Below, one piece after another: positions 32,268-40,829 of a DNA stretch of 64,000 bases. The notes under the pieces were generated by a model. That model was not told the DNA's origin. It was given only the letters and a program-made list of their open reading frames with translations, and did no database searches. The stretch lies in assembly GCA_965242665.1 (NCBI GenBank), contig OZ251484.1, positions 3,038,001-3,102,000 on the forward strand, written 5' to 3'. The stretch's first letter is position 1; each line of letters begins with the position of its first letter. Both the position numbers and the translations under genes were made by a program. This stretch comes from VXLM01 sp965242665. Lineage in GTDB: Bacteria > Chloroflexota > Dehalococcoidia > Lucifugimonadales > VXLM01.

Positions 32268-33893
32268 ATGTCACAGAACGAAAAGAGTGAAGAAAGGCTT
32301 CATGAAGCGAATCACTACCCCCATCCCCGTACATGTGTTCGCTCTTCTCTACCGCCGGACAGCGGAGTCCGGCGCGTTCTCGCGGGGTACGCCCGAAAAA
32401 CATGGCGGCAGATACCGCTCTTGATGTTCGCAGTGGTCGTGGTCATGGCGTCGTTCGCCTACGGTGCCGTTGTCGGCAGGTATCAAGTGTTCCCCTTTGG
32501 GATAATCTCCGACGGCGTGAAGACTCTGCGGACTCTACGAGACACGATTGCGGTGGCGGACGTTGGAGAATTCGAGCAATTCGCGGACGGCGGAGAGCTG
32601 AGACAGTCCTTGGACGACGGGACGTACAGGGGTTTCTCGGATTTACTGACCCAGCGGATAGCCGAGAGCCGCATCCAGTTCTTGAATGGCGGCTCACTCA
32701 GTGAGCCGCTGCTATGGTACGGCGGACGATTCCAGTTCATGGAGCTCTGCCCGGATTGGGGATGCTTGGCCGTGGAGTTCGGGACCGACGGCGAAGCCGC
32801 GCACGCCTATCCGCTTCGCCCCGACGCGCTGGAACAGGCGGCGAACGCGGCCGCTACTGACGAATTCCCCTACGAACTCGCCCCTGCCTTCTCGTTCACT
32901 AGAGATGTTCACCCGAGAGGGATGTCGCGGTATCCGAATGGCGACCTATTGGTGACGTTTTTTGCACCGAAGGGAACATCGTTTCCGTACAGCGCCGGGA
33001 TTGCAAGAATCGACCGCGAGGGGTATCCAGTCTGGTTCCGACGGGACTACAGCCACCACCAGCCATATATGGAAGACGACGGCTCCGCCCTAGTTCCTGG
33101 ACTCTCGATCGGCAGCAAGTCCATTTCGTTCCAAACAAGGACTGACCGTACTATCACACTCTACTGCAATACGAGCAAACCCTACCTGGACGAAGTAAAC
33201 GTCATCAATGGCGATGGACGGCTCATCAAGAGCATTGACCTCATGGACGCCTTGCTCAAGTCCCCGTTCGGACGTATCTCGGTCGATGCTTCCTCGGAGA
33301 CCGGCAGTCATCCACGGAGCCCTTGCGACCCCCTCCACTTGAATTACATCCATCGCATCGTCGATGAGGTACGGGGAGTGTGGGGCATGTCGTCTGGGGA
33401 CTTAGTAGTGTCCATGCGCAACCTAAGCGCGTTTGCGGTTCTCGACGGCGAATCTGGGCGGATCAAACGGTTCGTAAGAGGCAGCTTCCGCTATCAGCAC
33501 AGCGTCCAACACTTGGAGGGTTCGCGGTTCCTGATGTTCGACAATTACGGCAGTGACGGGGTGTACGGACCGTCGAGGCTGCTGATGGTCAATCTTGCGG
33601 ACGGAAGGGAAACTACCGTCTTTCCCAACGACAGTACTCCGGAATCATTGCGAGGTCTGTACTCTGCTGTCAAAGGGAAGATAAGCATTTCCCCCGACCG
33701 AAGTCGGGTGATAGTCACATATAGCACAGAAGGCGTTGCGGTTGAGGTGCGTCTTTCAGACGGGGCGGCATTGAACGTCTTCCGTTCCCTGCACGATGTG
33801 TCGAGGCTCGAACAGTTTCCCGACGAGCGTGCGACTCGGTCGGCTGTGTTCCAGATGTTCGGCCTGGACTACATCCGCACCACGCAAGAATGA
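32268..33893 (+). CDS. Membrane-anchored arylsulfotransferase-like (ASST) protein
   Basis: 541 residues. A basic N-terminus precedes one transmembrane segment (IPLLMFAVVVVMASFAYGAVVG, ~49-70); the rest is exported. The propeller-type ASST pattern is present: FSFTRDVHPRGMSRYPNGDLLVTF, AGIARIDREGYPVWFRRDYSHHQPYMEDDGSALVPG, CDPLHLNYIHRI, SSGDLVVSMRNLSAFAVLDGESGRIKRFVRG, YQHSVQHLEGSRFLMFDNYGSDG. The His and Arg of HLNYIHRI/SMRN/YQHSVQ correspond to the catalytic surface of ASST relatives. It may transfer sulfate between phenolic compounds outside the membrane. Specificity is unknown and a structural-only role is possible. Confidence 0.65.
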   Translation: MSQNEKSEERLHEANHYPHPRTCVRSSLPPDSGVRRVLAGYARKTWRQIPLLMFAVVVVMASFAYGAVVGRYQVFPFGIISDGVKTLRTLRDTIAVADVGEFEQFADGGELRQSLDDGTYRGFSDLLTQRIAESRIQFLNGGSLSEPLLWYGGRFQFMELCPDWGCLAVEFGTDGEAAHAYPLRPDALEQAANAAATDEFPYELAPAFSFTRDVHPRGMSRYPNGDLLVTFFAPKGTSFPYSAGIARIDREGYPVWFRRDYSHHQPYMEDDGSALVPGLSIGSKSISFQTRTDRTITLYCNTSKPYLDEVNVINGDGRLIKSIDLMDALLKSPFGRISVDASSETGSHPRSPCDPLHLNYIHRIVDEVRGVWGMSSGDLVVSMRNLSAFAVLDGESGRIKRFVRGSFRYQHSVQHLEGSRFLMFDNYGSDGVYGPSRLLMVNLADGRETTVFPNDSTPESLRGLYSAVKGKISISPDRSRVIVTYSTEGVAVEVRLSDGAALNVFRSLHDVSRLEQFPDERATRSAVFQMFGLDYIRTTQE

Positions 33894-33964
33894 GTAGTGA
33901 ATAGACGAGTACATCGCCCGATGGTGGGGGCAGTACGGTGGAACTGCGTGTTGTGAAGGACGAA

Positions 33965-34249
33965 TCAAGGCAAGAGCCGGTCGATGTTGATCGCCTGGTT
34001 CGCGCGGGTCGCGCGGATCCGCAGCGGTTCTCCGATCATCAAGGTGCGGTAGGTTAGCCAATCGACCCCGACGATCTCGTCGTCGACGAGGATGTGATGA
34101 TTGCCGCGCGAGTCGATGCCCTTGTCTGAAAGCAATCCCTCGATCCTCTTGTACGGCGGGAGCGCGTCGATCATCGACGCCCCCCACCTTCGGAAGAACC
34201 GCGCCAGCTTGTATATGAACCGTTGGGCATTCATGCCGCTCGCAGCCAT
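33965..34249 (-). CDS. 94-aa conserved-looking hypothetical protein
   Basis: MNAQRFIYKLARFFRRWGAS is an amphipathic basic start, followed by YKRIEGLLSDKGIDSRGNHHILVDDEIVGVDWLTYRTLMIGEPLRIRATRANQAINIDRLLP. The second half is beta-rich and resembles a small OB/NfeD-C-like barrel, but I cannot name the family. It may start at the inner Met (MNAQRF). The gene is convergent with the sulfotransferase gene and followed upstream by a 144-bp gap. Confidence 0.5.
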   Translation of the reverse strand: MAASGMNAQRFIYKLARFFRRWGASMIDALPPYKRIEGLLSDKGIDSRGNHHILVDDEIVGVDWLTYRTLMIGEPLRIRATRANQAINIDRLLP

Positions 34250-34393
34250 TTGTCGTCACCCCGCGCTGGGAACGGTTATCGCTTCATTCGGATGCGTTCG
34301 TCTCAATCGTATATGGACGCGCTGATGAGATTCAACGCGCGCGCAGGTCGCGGTTTGGCAAAATTTCGTTGCCCACCGCGGTGGACGATTGGA

Positions 34394-35362
34394 TTATAGT
34401 ACTTGTTGCAGCGCGGCTTGTACCTCGTCATACGTAGCAAATCCCTCGAAGCGCGCGGTTACGATGCCGCCGCGGTCGATGACGAACGTCCACTCGATAC
34501 TGGGGAGCCTCCACTCTCGAACCGCCGGCGAGATGACCGCCCGATCGAGGTCGCCCTGGATCTCGTGCGGATTGTCGTAGAAGTCCACATGCACGAAGTT
34601 GGCGTCGTCCTTGTAGGCGTCTTTGATCTCTTGCAAGACGTCGACCTGCGGGCCGCAGACTGCGTTTTGACAAAACGCCGGGCTGGCGAACACGACGACC
34701 GTCGGCTTGCCGCTTGCGATGGCCTGGTCGAGGCTGATCTGATAGAGGTCGGGATCTTGGAGCGACCCAGTCGTCACCTCCTCGATTGATTCGACCTCGT
34801 CGAGCGTGCGCGTCTTGGACGCAACTGCGGGGTCACCCTCCATGGGAGAATATGCGGCGTCGGAGACTTCGACGGACAATGGCACGATCATCGCCGCTCC
34901 GCCTTCACCTCCTGGTACTGAGATCTCGAATTCCCACTGTCCTGCGCGTTCGAGATCGATATAGGCGGTGTACAGTCCGCGGTTGCCGTAAGGCCACTCC
35001 TGGAATTCGGCCGCCACCGTCTCCTTCACATCGATGGCCCCATCCGATGCGTACCTGGGGGTAACTCGGACGCCCGGGGTTGTGACGAACCCAGTCTGGG
35101 ACGTGAGTACGAATCCGACGCGGTTCGTGCCGACGCCGAGGTCGCCTGTGCCGAGGATTGCCTTGAGTCCGTCAGACGTCGTCTCGCTCTCGATGAGCGG
35201 CTCGCGGTCAGGTCGATCGGGTGGTTGGCGGACGGCCGGCGGAGTAGAAGCGTCGTCCGGCGCCGTCCCGCACGCTGCGGCGATGACCACCGGAGCGATG
35301 ACCACCGGAACGATGACCACCGGAACGACCAAGAAGGATATGAGCTTTGCGATGTTGTACAT
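34394..35362 (-). CDS. Lipoprotein with C-terminal thioredoxin fold
   Basis: 322 residues from MYNIAKLISFLVVPVV. A hydrophobic signal with tandem VVI-PVVIAP repeats ends in the lipobox IAAAC, so the mature protein is lipid-anchored. The middle is an immunoglobulin-like domain (GLKAILGTGDLGVGTNRVGFVL, AYIDLERAGQWEFEISVPG). The C-terminal ~130 residues form a thioredoxin fold: KPTVVVFASPAFCQNAVCGPQVDVLQEIK, with a CxxxxC pair instead of CxxC, then FVHVDFYD, PSIEWTFVIDRGGIVTARFEG. It probably handles thiol or copper chemistry outside the membrane. The neighbouring TlpA-type gene, 50 bp upstream on the same strand, suggests one operon. Confidence 0.75.
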   Translation of the reverse strand: MYNIAKLISFLVVPVVIVPVVIAPVVIAAACGTAPDDASTPPAVRQPPDRPDREPLIESETTSDGLKAILGTGDLGVGTNRVGFVLTSQTGFVTTPGVRVTPRYASDGAIDVKETVAAEFQEWPYGNRGLYTAYIDLERAGQWEFEISVPGGEGGAAMIVPLSVEVSDAAYSPMEGDPAVASKTRTLDEVESIEEVTTGSLQDPDLYQISLDQAIASGKPTVVVFASPAFCQNAVCGPQVDVLQEIKDAYKDDANFVHVDFYDNPHEIQGDLDRAVISPAVREWRLPSIEWTFVIDRGGIVTARFEGFATYDEVQAALQQVL

Positions 35363-35411
35363 CCTGCATTCTCCCAAACGCCGTGCTGCGGCATTTCCTC
35401 GCGGCTTGGGA

Positions 35412-36716
35412 CTACACCTCGGGGTGCTCGACGTATGCGCCGAAGGTGAACGCGAACACCTCGAATTCGTCCGAGTTGGACCGCATCTTTAGTTCGTGAC
35501 TCTCGAACCTGTCGAGCAGCACGAGGCTGTACAGCCTTGGCTCGTCGACGGTGATGAAGCTGCGGCCCTGGTCGTCGAACCAGATGTCCCGGCCTGCATC
35601 TTCCGGCTGCAGCGGCCGCCCGTCCATTTCGATCTGCACCGTGTACGGCGTGTCGCTTCGGGTACGAAGGACGACATTGACGTCGACCGCGTTGAAGCGG
35701 ATCGCCATATAGTCCTCGAACGCCTCGGTCGTCCGCGCATGTCGGAGGCTCTCCTCTCCATTGTGCCAGAGGCCTTGGAGATAGATGTGGTGGTTCCGAT
35801 AGTCTCCGGGATCCGTATACTCGATGTCCGTCAGCGCCTTCTGATAGAACTCTTCGTTCATCACGTATGGGTCGGCGAATCCGGAGCGCTGCGCGCTGTA
35901 GTTGCGGCTCGTTCCCGCGTAGAGCTCGCGTGTCAGCCCGTTCGGGTCGCGTGAACCGCGCGCGTTTGGATCGATCCGGCGGGTGAAGTCCTGTTCGTCC
36001 GATATATCATCCACCGCCTGCTGAGCCGATTCCAACAGCAAGCGAATGGCCTGTTCGGTCTCCTCGTACTTGCCTTCCCCAAAATGGCTGTAGCGGATAT
36101 ACCCGTCCGTGTCGATGAGGTATTTTGCGGGCCAGTAGCGATTGTTGAAGGCGTTCCAGTTCCAATAGTTGTTGTCTTGAACGACGGGATACTCGATTTC
36201 GAACCGCTCGACGGCCTCTTTGACGTTGTCGAGCGACTTCTCGAAATCGAATTCCGGAGTGTGAATTCCGACGATGACCAATCCGCGGTCCGCGTACTTG
36301 TCATGCCACTGCTTCAAGTATGGAAGCGTGCGGATGCAGTTGATGCAAGTGTACGTCCAAAAGTCTACGAGGACGACCTTGTTCTGTTCTTGCAGACCTT
36401 CGAACGTCAGCTCCTCCGTATTGATCCACTCGTTGACGCCCTCTCCTCTGATGCGGGGAGCTCGCGGGGTGTCATCGGTTATCGGCAGTGAGAGCGGGGG
36501 AAGAGTCTCCATAAGCGCCGGGACGGTTTGTGCGGCTGCGGTGTTGGATGTATCCGAGGATGTGGAGTCGCTGGACTCCGTTTGTACGGTCGAAGACGAC
36601 GCAGGAGGAGCGCCTGTCGTCGAGTCGTCTTCGCCGCGGCCGGCGCATCCCGCCAGAAGAACCTGCGAGGCGAACGCAATACTCAGGAGTATTAGCAGCG
36701 CTGGTTGTCTATTCAT
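35412..36716 (-). CDS. TlpA/DipZ-type thioredoxin-fold lipoprotein
   Basis: 434 residues from MNRQPALLILLSIAF; the signal ends in the lipobox LLAGC. A Ser/Thr-rich spacer follows. The redoxin domain has VVLVDFWTYTCINCIRTLPYLKQWHDKY, a CINC redox pair with the WTYTCINCIRTLPYL signature of the DipZ/NlpA-like group. It continues VIVGIHTPEFDFEKSLDNV and NRYWPAKYLIDTDGYIRYSHFGEG. The C-terminal ~150 residues are a DipZ-type beta domain (GLWHNGEESLRHA, YSLVLLDRFESHELKMRSNSDEFEVFAFTFG). It is a likely extracytoplasmic thiol-disulfide reductant for cytochrome or secreted-protein maturation. mutS lies upstream on the same strand. Confidence 0.85.
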   Translation of the reverse strand: MNRQPALLILLSIAFASQVLLAGCAGRGEDDSTTGAPPASSSTVQTESSDSTSSDTSNTAAAQTVPALMETLPPLSLPITDDTPRAPRIRGEGVNEWINTEELTFEGLQEQNKVVLVDFWTYTCINCIRTLPYLKQWHDKYADRGLVIVGIHTPEFDFEKSLDNVKEAVERFEIEYPVVQDNNYWNWNAFNNRYWPAKYLIDTDGYIRYSHFGEGKYEETEQAIRLLLESAQQAVDDISDEQDFTRRIDPNARGSRDPNGLTRELYAGTSRNYSAQRSGFADPYVMNEEFYQKALTDIEYTDPGDYRNHHIYLQGLWHNGEESLRHARTTEAFEDYMAIRFNAVDVNVVLRTRSDTPYTVQIEMDGRPLQPEDAGRDIWFDDQGRSFITVDEPRLYSLVLLDRFESHELKMRSNSDEFEVFAFTFGAYVEHPEV

Positions 36717-36884
36717 GTACAACCCCCTTCCACTCGTTGGCAGCATATGTCCAATCGTCGAGCGTGTTCTATACGTCCGCCCCATTTCAGTGCGTCCCTT
36801 GGCGGAGCGGATCGGTTGACTCTACTGTATTGGCCGGTGGTTACTCGAAACTAACGAAATAGTGAAGAAAGTGTAAACCTGATC

Positions 36885-39482
36885 CTATTTTGCACGGTCT
36901 TGGAACTCATACAGCTTGTTGATGGCTTCGAGTGGCGTCATCGACGATACGTCGAGCGCCAATATATCGTCTATGACCGCGTGCGTCATCTGGATGAGGG
37001 GCAGTTGCTGCGCCTGCGGATGAGAAGGGGAATCTTGGTCGATGCTGCCTCGGACTCTCGTAGACGGGGCGGTATCTTCGAGATCCTTGAGGACCTCCCA
37101 TGCGCGGGTGACGACTACTGCTGGCATTCCAGCCAACCGAGCGACATATACCCCGTAGCTCCGGTCTGCGCCTCCCGGCACGATGCGGTGCAGGAAGACG
37201 ACTTCGCCGCCTTCCTCTGCGACCGCAACGTTGTAGTTTTGCACCCTCGGCAGCACGTCGGCTAGTTGCGTCAATTCGTGGTAGTGAGTTGCGAACAACG
37301 TCTTGCAGCCGGCACGCGGGTGGTTGTGGATGAACTCTGCCACCGCGCGGGCGATCGCAAGACCATCATAGGTGCTGGTGCCTCGGCCGATCTCATCGAG
37401 CACGACGAGTGACCGGGTGGTCGCGTGATTGAGGATGGATGCGGTTTCGAGCATTTCGATCATGAACGTGGATTGCCCGGTCGAGAGGTCGTCTTGCAAG
37501 CCAACGCGGGTGAAGATGCGGTCTACGACTCCGATGAAAGCGGATTCAGCGGGGACGAAACTCCCAATTTGCGCCATGAGAGTAATGAGGGCAACCTGGC
37601 GCAGGAACGTTGATTTGCCTGCCATGTTTGGGCCGGTGAGCATGATGATTTGCTCGTCTCTCGTGGAAAGCCGCGCGTCGTTCGGAACGAATTGTCCGGA
37701 GTCGAGAGCCTGCTCCACCACCGGGTGCCGCCCTTGCGTGATGACGATCGAGTCATCGTCGTTCAGCTCCGGACGGACATAGGCGTTCCGCTCCGCGACG
37801 TCGGCGAGAGAGGCGAATGCGTCGGTGAGAGAAACTGCACGCGCGGTGGCCATGACCTGATCGGAGTAGTCGGCAATCTGCTGGCAGATCTGACGGTACA
37901 GATTCGTCTCTAGCTCTGCGATCCGCTCCTGGGCGTTGAGTATCAAAGATTCGTACTCCTTCATCTGCGGCGTGATGAAGCGTTCTGCGTTGACCAGGGT
38001 TTGACGGCGGATGTATTCCTCTGGAGCTTGGGACAGATTCGGACGGCTGATCTCGATATAGTAGCCAAACACCTTGTTGTATCCGACCTTGAGCGACCTT
38101 ATTCCGGTGCGCTCTCGTTCGGTCTTTTCCAACGATGCGATGTAGTCCTGCGCGTTTCGCGCTGATTGCCGCAGTTCGTCCAGATCCTTGGAGAACCCGC
38201 GCCGTATGACCCCGCCGTCTCCGACGTTGAACGGGGGGTTGTCTTCGACGGCTCTGCCAATGAGGTCGACGGCGTCGGACGAGTCACGCGCCTCGTCGAT
38301 GAGCCACGCCACCTTCTGCGCGTCGTTATCTGGGGAGAGGATATCCCAGACCTGCGGCGCTGCAGCAAGGCTGCGTCCCAGACTGACCACATCGCGCGGC
38401 GTAGCCGAGAAGAGTCGGATCTTGTTGATGAGCCGCTCGATGTCCGCAATCTTCCCGAGAATGGCTATGACCCTGCCGCGCCGGATAGCGCTGGAGTGAA
38501 ACCACTCGACTGCATCCTGCCGCTTCGTCAACTCTCCCACATCGAGCAGAGGACGGCCGATCCACCGCCGGAGTTGTCTTGCGCCCATCGGGGTCTTGGT
38601 GCGGTCGAGCACCGCAAGCAGCGATGCTTGAGTGTCGCCCCAGCGGCCTCCCTCGAACAACTCGAGGTTGCGGCGTGTTTGCCGGTCGAGCACCATGTAC
38701 TCCTCGGTCGAGTACGTGTACAGCGACTTCAATTGACCGACCGCTGCGCTTTGTCGGTCTTCGAGGTAGCGCACGATCGCTCCCGCGGCCTGAACCGCCA
38801 GCGGCAGATGTTCGCATCCGAACCCCTCGAGAGATGTGACGCCCAATGCGTTGTAGAGCGCCTCGCGCGCCCAGTCCGCACGGAACATGTCTGCTGCTAT
38901 CTGCGTCGTGGAGATATTGGCGTTGGTGTCCCTCTGCACGTCCTCTGCAAGAAGTCCGGCGTCGTCTGGCACGAGCAGCTCGGCCGCGTTCAGCCTTGCC
39001 AGCTCGACCGAAAGATGGGAGACGGCGAACTCGCTGGTGGCGAACTCGCTGGTGGTGATGTCGACGTATGCGAGGCCTGCGCGGTCTCCTGCGGTAACGG
39101 CGGCTGCGAGGTAGTTGTTCGCGCTTTGGTCGAGGATGGAGTCCTCGATGACCGTGCCCGGCGTAACGACGCGCACGACCTCACGGTCCACGATGCCGCG
39201 CGATGTCGCCGCGTCGCTCGTCTGCTCGCATATGGCGACGCGGTACCCCTTCTTTATGAGCTTTGCGAGATAGCCCTCGAGTGCATGGTACGGGATACCG
39301 GCCAATGGTACCCGGATGCCCTTGCCCATCTCTCGCGAGGTGAGCGCGATTTCAAGTTCCTTCGATACGAGACGAGCGTCGTTATCGAATGTCTCGTAGA
39401 AATCCCCCATGCGGAACAGCAACACCGCGTCCGGATGCTTCTTCTTGATGCGGAGATACTGCTTTCGCGCCGGGGTAGACAT
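36885..39482 (-). CDS. mutS: DNA mismatch repair ATPase MutS
   Basis: 865 residues, full length. The mismatch-reading Phe-X-Glu is in FRMGDFYETF near residue 30. The connector and lever domains follow (LVPDDAGLLAED, QTRRNLELFEGGRWGDTQASLLAVLDRTKTPMGARQLRRWIGRPL), then the clamp. The ATPase has Walker A TGPNMAGKSTFLRQVALI, signature DDLSTGQSTFMIEMLE, Walker B SLVVLDEIGRGTSTYDGLAIA and the ATHYHELTQL switch. It recognises base mismatches and recruits MutL, which is not in the window. The C-terminal oligomerisation tail is present (DILALDVSSMTPLEAINKLYEFQ). Confidence 0.97.
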   Translation of the reverse strand: MSTPARKQYLRIKKKHPDAVLLFRMGDFYETFDNDARLVSKELEIALTSREMGKGIRVPLAGIPYHALEGYLAKLIKKGYRVAICEQTSDAATSRGIVDREVVRVVTPGTVIEDSILDQSANNYLAAAVTAGDRAGLAYVDITTSEFATSEFAVSHLSVELARLNAAELLVPDDAGLLAEDVQRDTNANISTTQIAADMFRADWAREALYNALGVTSLEGFGCEHLPLAVQAAGAIVRYLEDRQSAAVGQLKSLYTYSTEEYMVLDRQTRRNLELFEGGRWGDTQASLLAVLDRTKTPMGARQLRRWIGRPLLDVGELTKRQDAVEWFHSSAIRRGRVIAILGKIADIERLINKIRLFSATPRDVVSLGRSLAAAPQVWDILSPDNDAQKVAWLIDEARDSSDAVDLIGRAVEDNPPFNVGDGGVIRRGFSKDLDELRQSARNAQDYIASLEKTERERTGIRSLKVGYNKVFGYYIEISRPNLSQAPEEYIRRQTLVNAERFITPQMKEYESLILNAQERIAELETNLYRQICQQIADYSDQVMATARAVSLTDAFASLADVAERNAYVRPELNDDDSIVITQGRHPVVEQALDSGQFVPNDARLSTRDEQIIMLTGPNMAGKSTFLRQVALITLMAQIGSFVPAESAFIGVVDRIFTRVGLQDDLSTGQSTFMIEMLETASILNHATTRSLVVLDEIGRGTSTYDGLAIARAVAEFIHNHPRAGCKTLFATHYHELTQLADVLPRVQNYNVAVAEEGGEVVFLHRIVPGGADRSYGVYVARLAGMPAVVVTRAWEVLKDLEDTAPSTRVRGSIDQDSPSHPQAQQLPLIQMTHAVIDDILALDVSSMTPLEAINKLYEFQDRAK

Positions 39483-39518
39483 TGGGTATCGTACTCCCTA
39501 TCGGCACAGGGCGATTTC

Positions 39519-39719
39519 CTATCTAACGTTCGCGTGGTCGGTCGTCGTCACGGTTTCATGCTGCTTCGCCGCCAGTCGATATGGTTCCATCGCCGGGTCT
39601 GCCTTCTGCCAGTGCCGATAGACTTCCATGACCTGACGAATGCCGGGACGGGACAAGGCCTCTTCGAGCATGGCCGCGTGTTCTCGCTCATGCTTGGACT
39701 TTGCTGAGTGGTCGTTCAT
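39519..39719 (-). CDS. 66-aa hypothetical protein upstream of mutS
   Basis: MNDHSAKSKHEREHAAMLEEALSR then GIRQVMEVYRHWQKADPAMEPY: a short, highly charged helical protein with no cysteine or membrane segment. It is 36 bp from the mutS start on the same strand and probably co-transcribed. No family is recognised. The regular helix pattern and tight spacing are the only support. Confidence 0.45.
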   Translation of the reverse strand: MNDHSAKSKHEREHAAMLEEALSRPGIRQVMEVYRHWQKADPAMEPYRLAAKQHETVTTTDHANVR

Positions 39720-39824
39720 GCCTCATACTTCCTTGTATGGAGTATTCTAAACGAATTATGTAGGACGTGCATAGAACAATTGAACATCGTATGTTGCCGC
39801 GCGGTGGGCTGCGGACGCGGCCCC

Positions 39825-40811
39825 CTAGGGAATATCCCCTATCTCCCTCGCCAGGTCGCTGTGAGTGTACTCGTCCTTTCGCACCCTCATGTCGAGGTAC
39901 AGGACGGTGAGCGCAATCCATGGCAGGGGAGAGAAGAGGATAGAGAAGGAAATGGACAGGAAGATTCCGATAGGCTGAGCGATTTCCGCGCCAAGTCTGA
40001 GAATGAGTCCGCCAAGCACTGCTGCCCCGAAGACGGTGAGCGCCAAGCCAACCGCGGCGCCGAACACGCGCCACCAGCTTCCCTGTACGATGGCCCAACT
40101 CCGCTTGAGGGCGTCCACGGGCCCGCGCTGTTCTATCACTACTGTATGGACAGAGAAGATCCATATGACGATGAGGAAGGCCAACATGGGTATTCCAATG
40201 ATGAAGATCGAAAGCACAAACGGAATGAGGAGTCCCAGTATGACCAGACCGACGGCGGCGAGCAGATAGAGGGAGCGGCGCAGAGCGTAGAGGATGCTGT
40301 GACTGACTAAGACGGGGCGTCCGATGAAGTGTCTGCAAACTCCGTGAATGATCACCGCCCACGCGATTACCTCAAACACCAAGGATACCGTGAGCACGAC
40401 GATCTGGATGGCATTCAAGTCGGGGATCGGGTTTTCAGGGGTTGGAGGTTCGGGAGTGGGCAGCGCAAAGAGGGCGACCATTCTCGGCAGCTGCGATATC
40501 AGGGAAATCAAGACGAACGGCAAGAAGTGGCTGCCGTAGATCGAGAATGTAAAGTCGACGATGTCCGGGAGCCGGACGCGGGGAAGCGGTGGCAGTTGGC
40601 GTCCCAAGATGGCGCCGTGTTCGAGGGTGGCCCCGCCACCCTCGAACACGGTGCCGCATGAGGTACAGAAGCTTCCTCCCGGCACGTTTGGCTCCCCGCA
40701 TTCCATACAGGGGACATGTTCGGCATCGTCGCTCTCGCGCAGAGAGGTTCCACAGATGCGGCAGGACTGGTCGCCGTCCTGGTTCTCGTGCTGGCATCGC
40801 GTGCAGATCAT
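39825..40811 (-). CDS. Double zinc-ribbon membrane protein (DUF7847/GltJ-like)
   Basis: 328 residues. Two N-terminal zinc ribbons, MICTRCQHENQDGDQSCRICG and CMECGEPNVPGGSFCTSCG, precede a soluble linker. Six hydrophobic segments follow, including FLPFVLISLISQLP, IVVLTVSLVFEVIAWAVIIHGV, YLLAAVGLVILGLLIPFVLSIFIIGIPMLAFLIVIWIFSV and VFGAAVGLALTVFGAAVLGGLI. The segment EQRGPVDALKRSWAIVQGSWWRVFG is typical of the DUF975/DUF7847 'glycerophosphoryl diester phosphodiesterase membrane domain' group. The nuoG stop is 18 bp upstream, so it ends the nuo operon. Function unknown. Confidence 0.75.
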   Translation of the reverse strand: MICTRCQHENQDGDQSCRICGTSLRESDDAEHVPCMECGEPNVPGGSFCTSCGTVFEGGGATLEHGAILGRQLPPLPRVRLPDIVDFTFSIYGSHFLPFVLISLISQLPRMVALFALPTPEPPTPENPIPDLNAIQIVVLTVSLVFEVIAWAVIIHGVCRHFIGRPVLVSHSILYALRRSLYLLAAVGLVILGLLIPFVLSIFIIGIPMLAFLIVIWIFSVHTVVIEQRGPVDALKRSWAIVQGSWWRVFGAAVGLALTVFGAAVLGGLILRLGAEIAQPIGIFLSISFSILFSPLPWIALTVLYLDMRVRKDEYTHSDLAREIGDIP

Positions 40812-40829
40812 GGAGGGGCTGCCCCGTGG

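Noticed and set aside
38166..39707. 513-codon plus-strand frame
   Set aside because: Antisense of mutS, which is complete and unmistakable. Long antisense frames are expected in GC-rich DNA.
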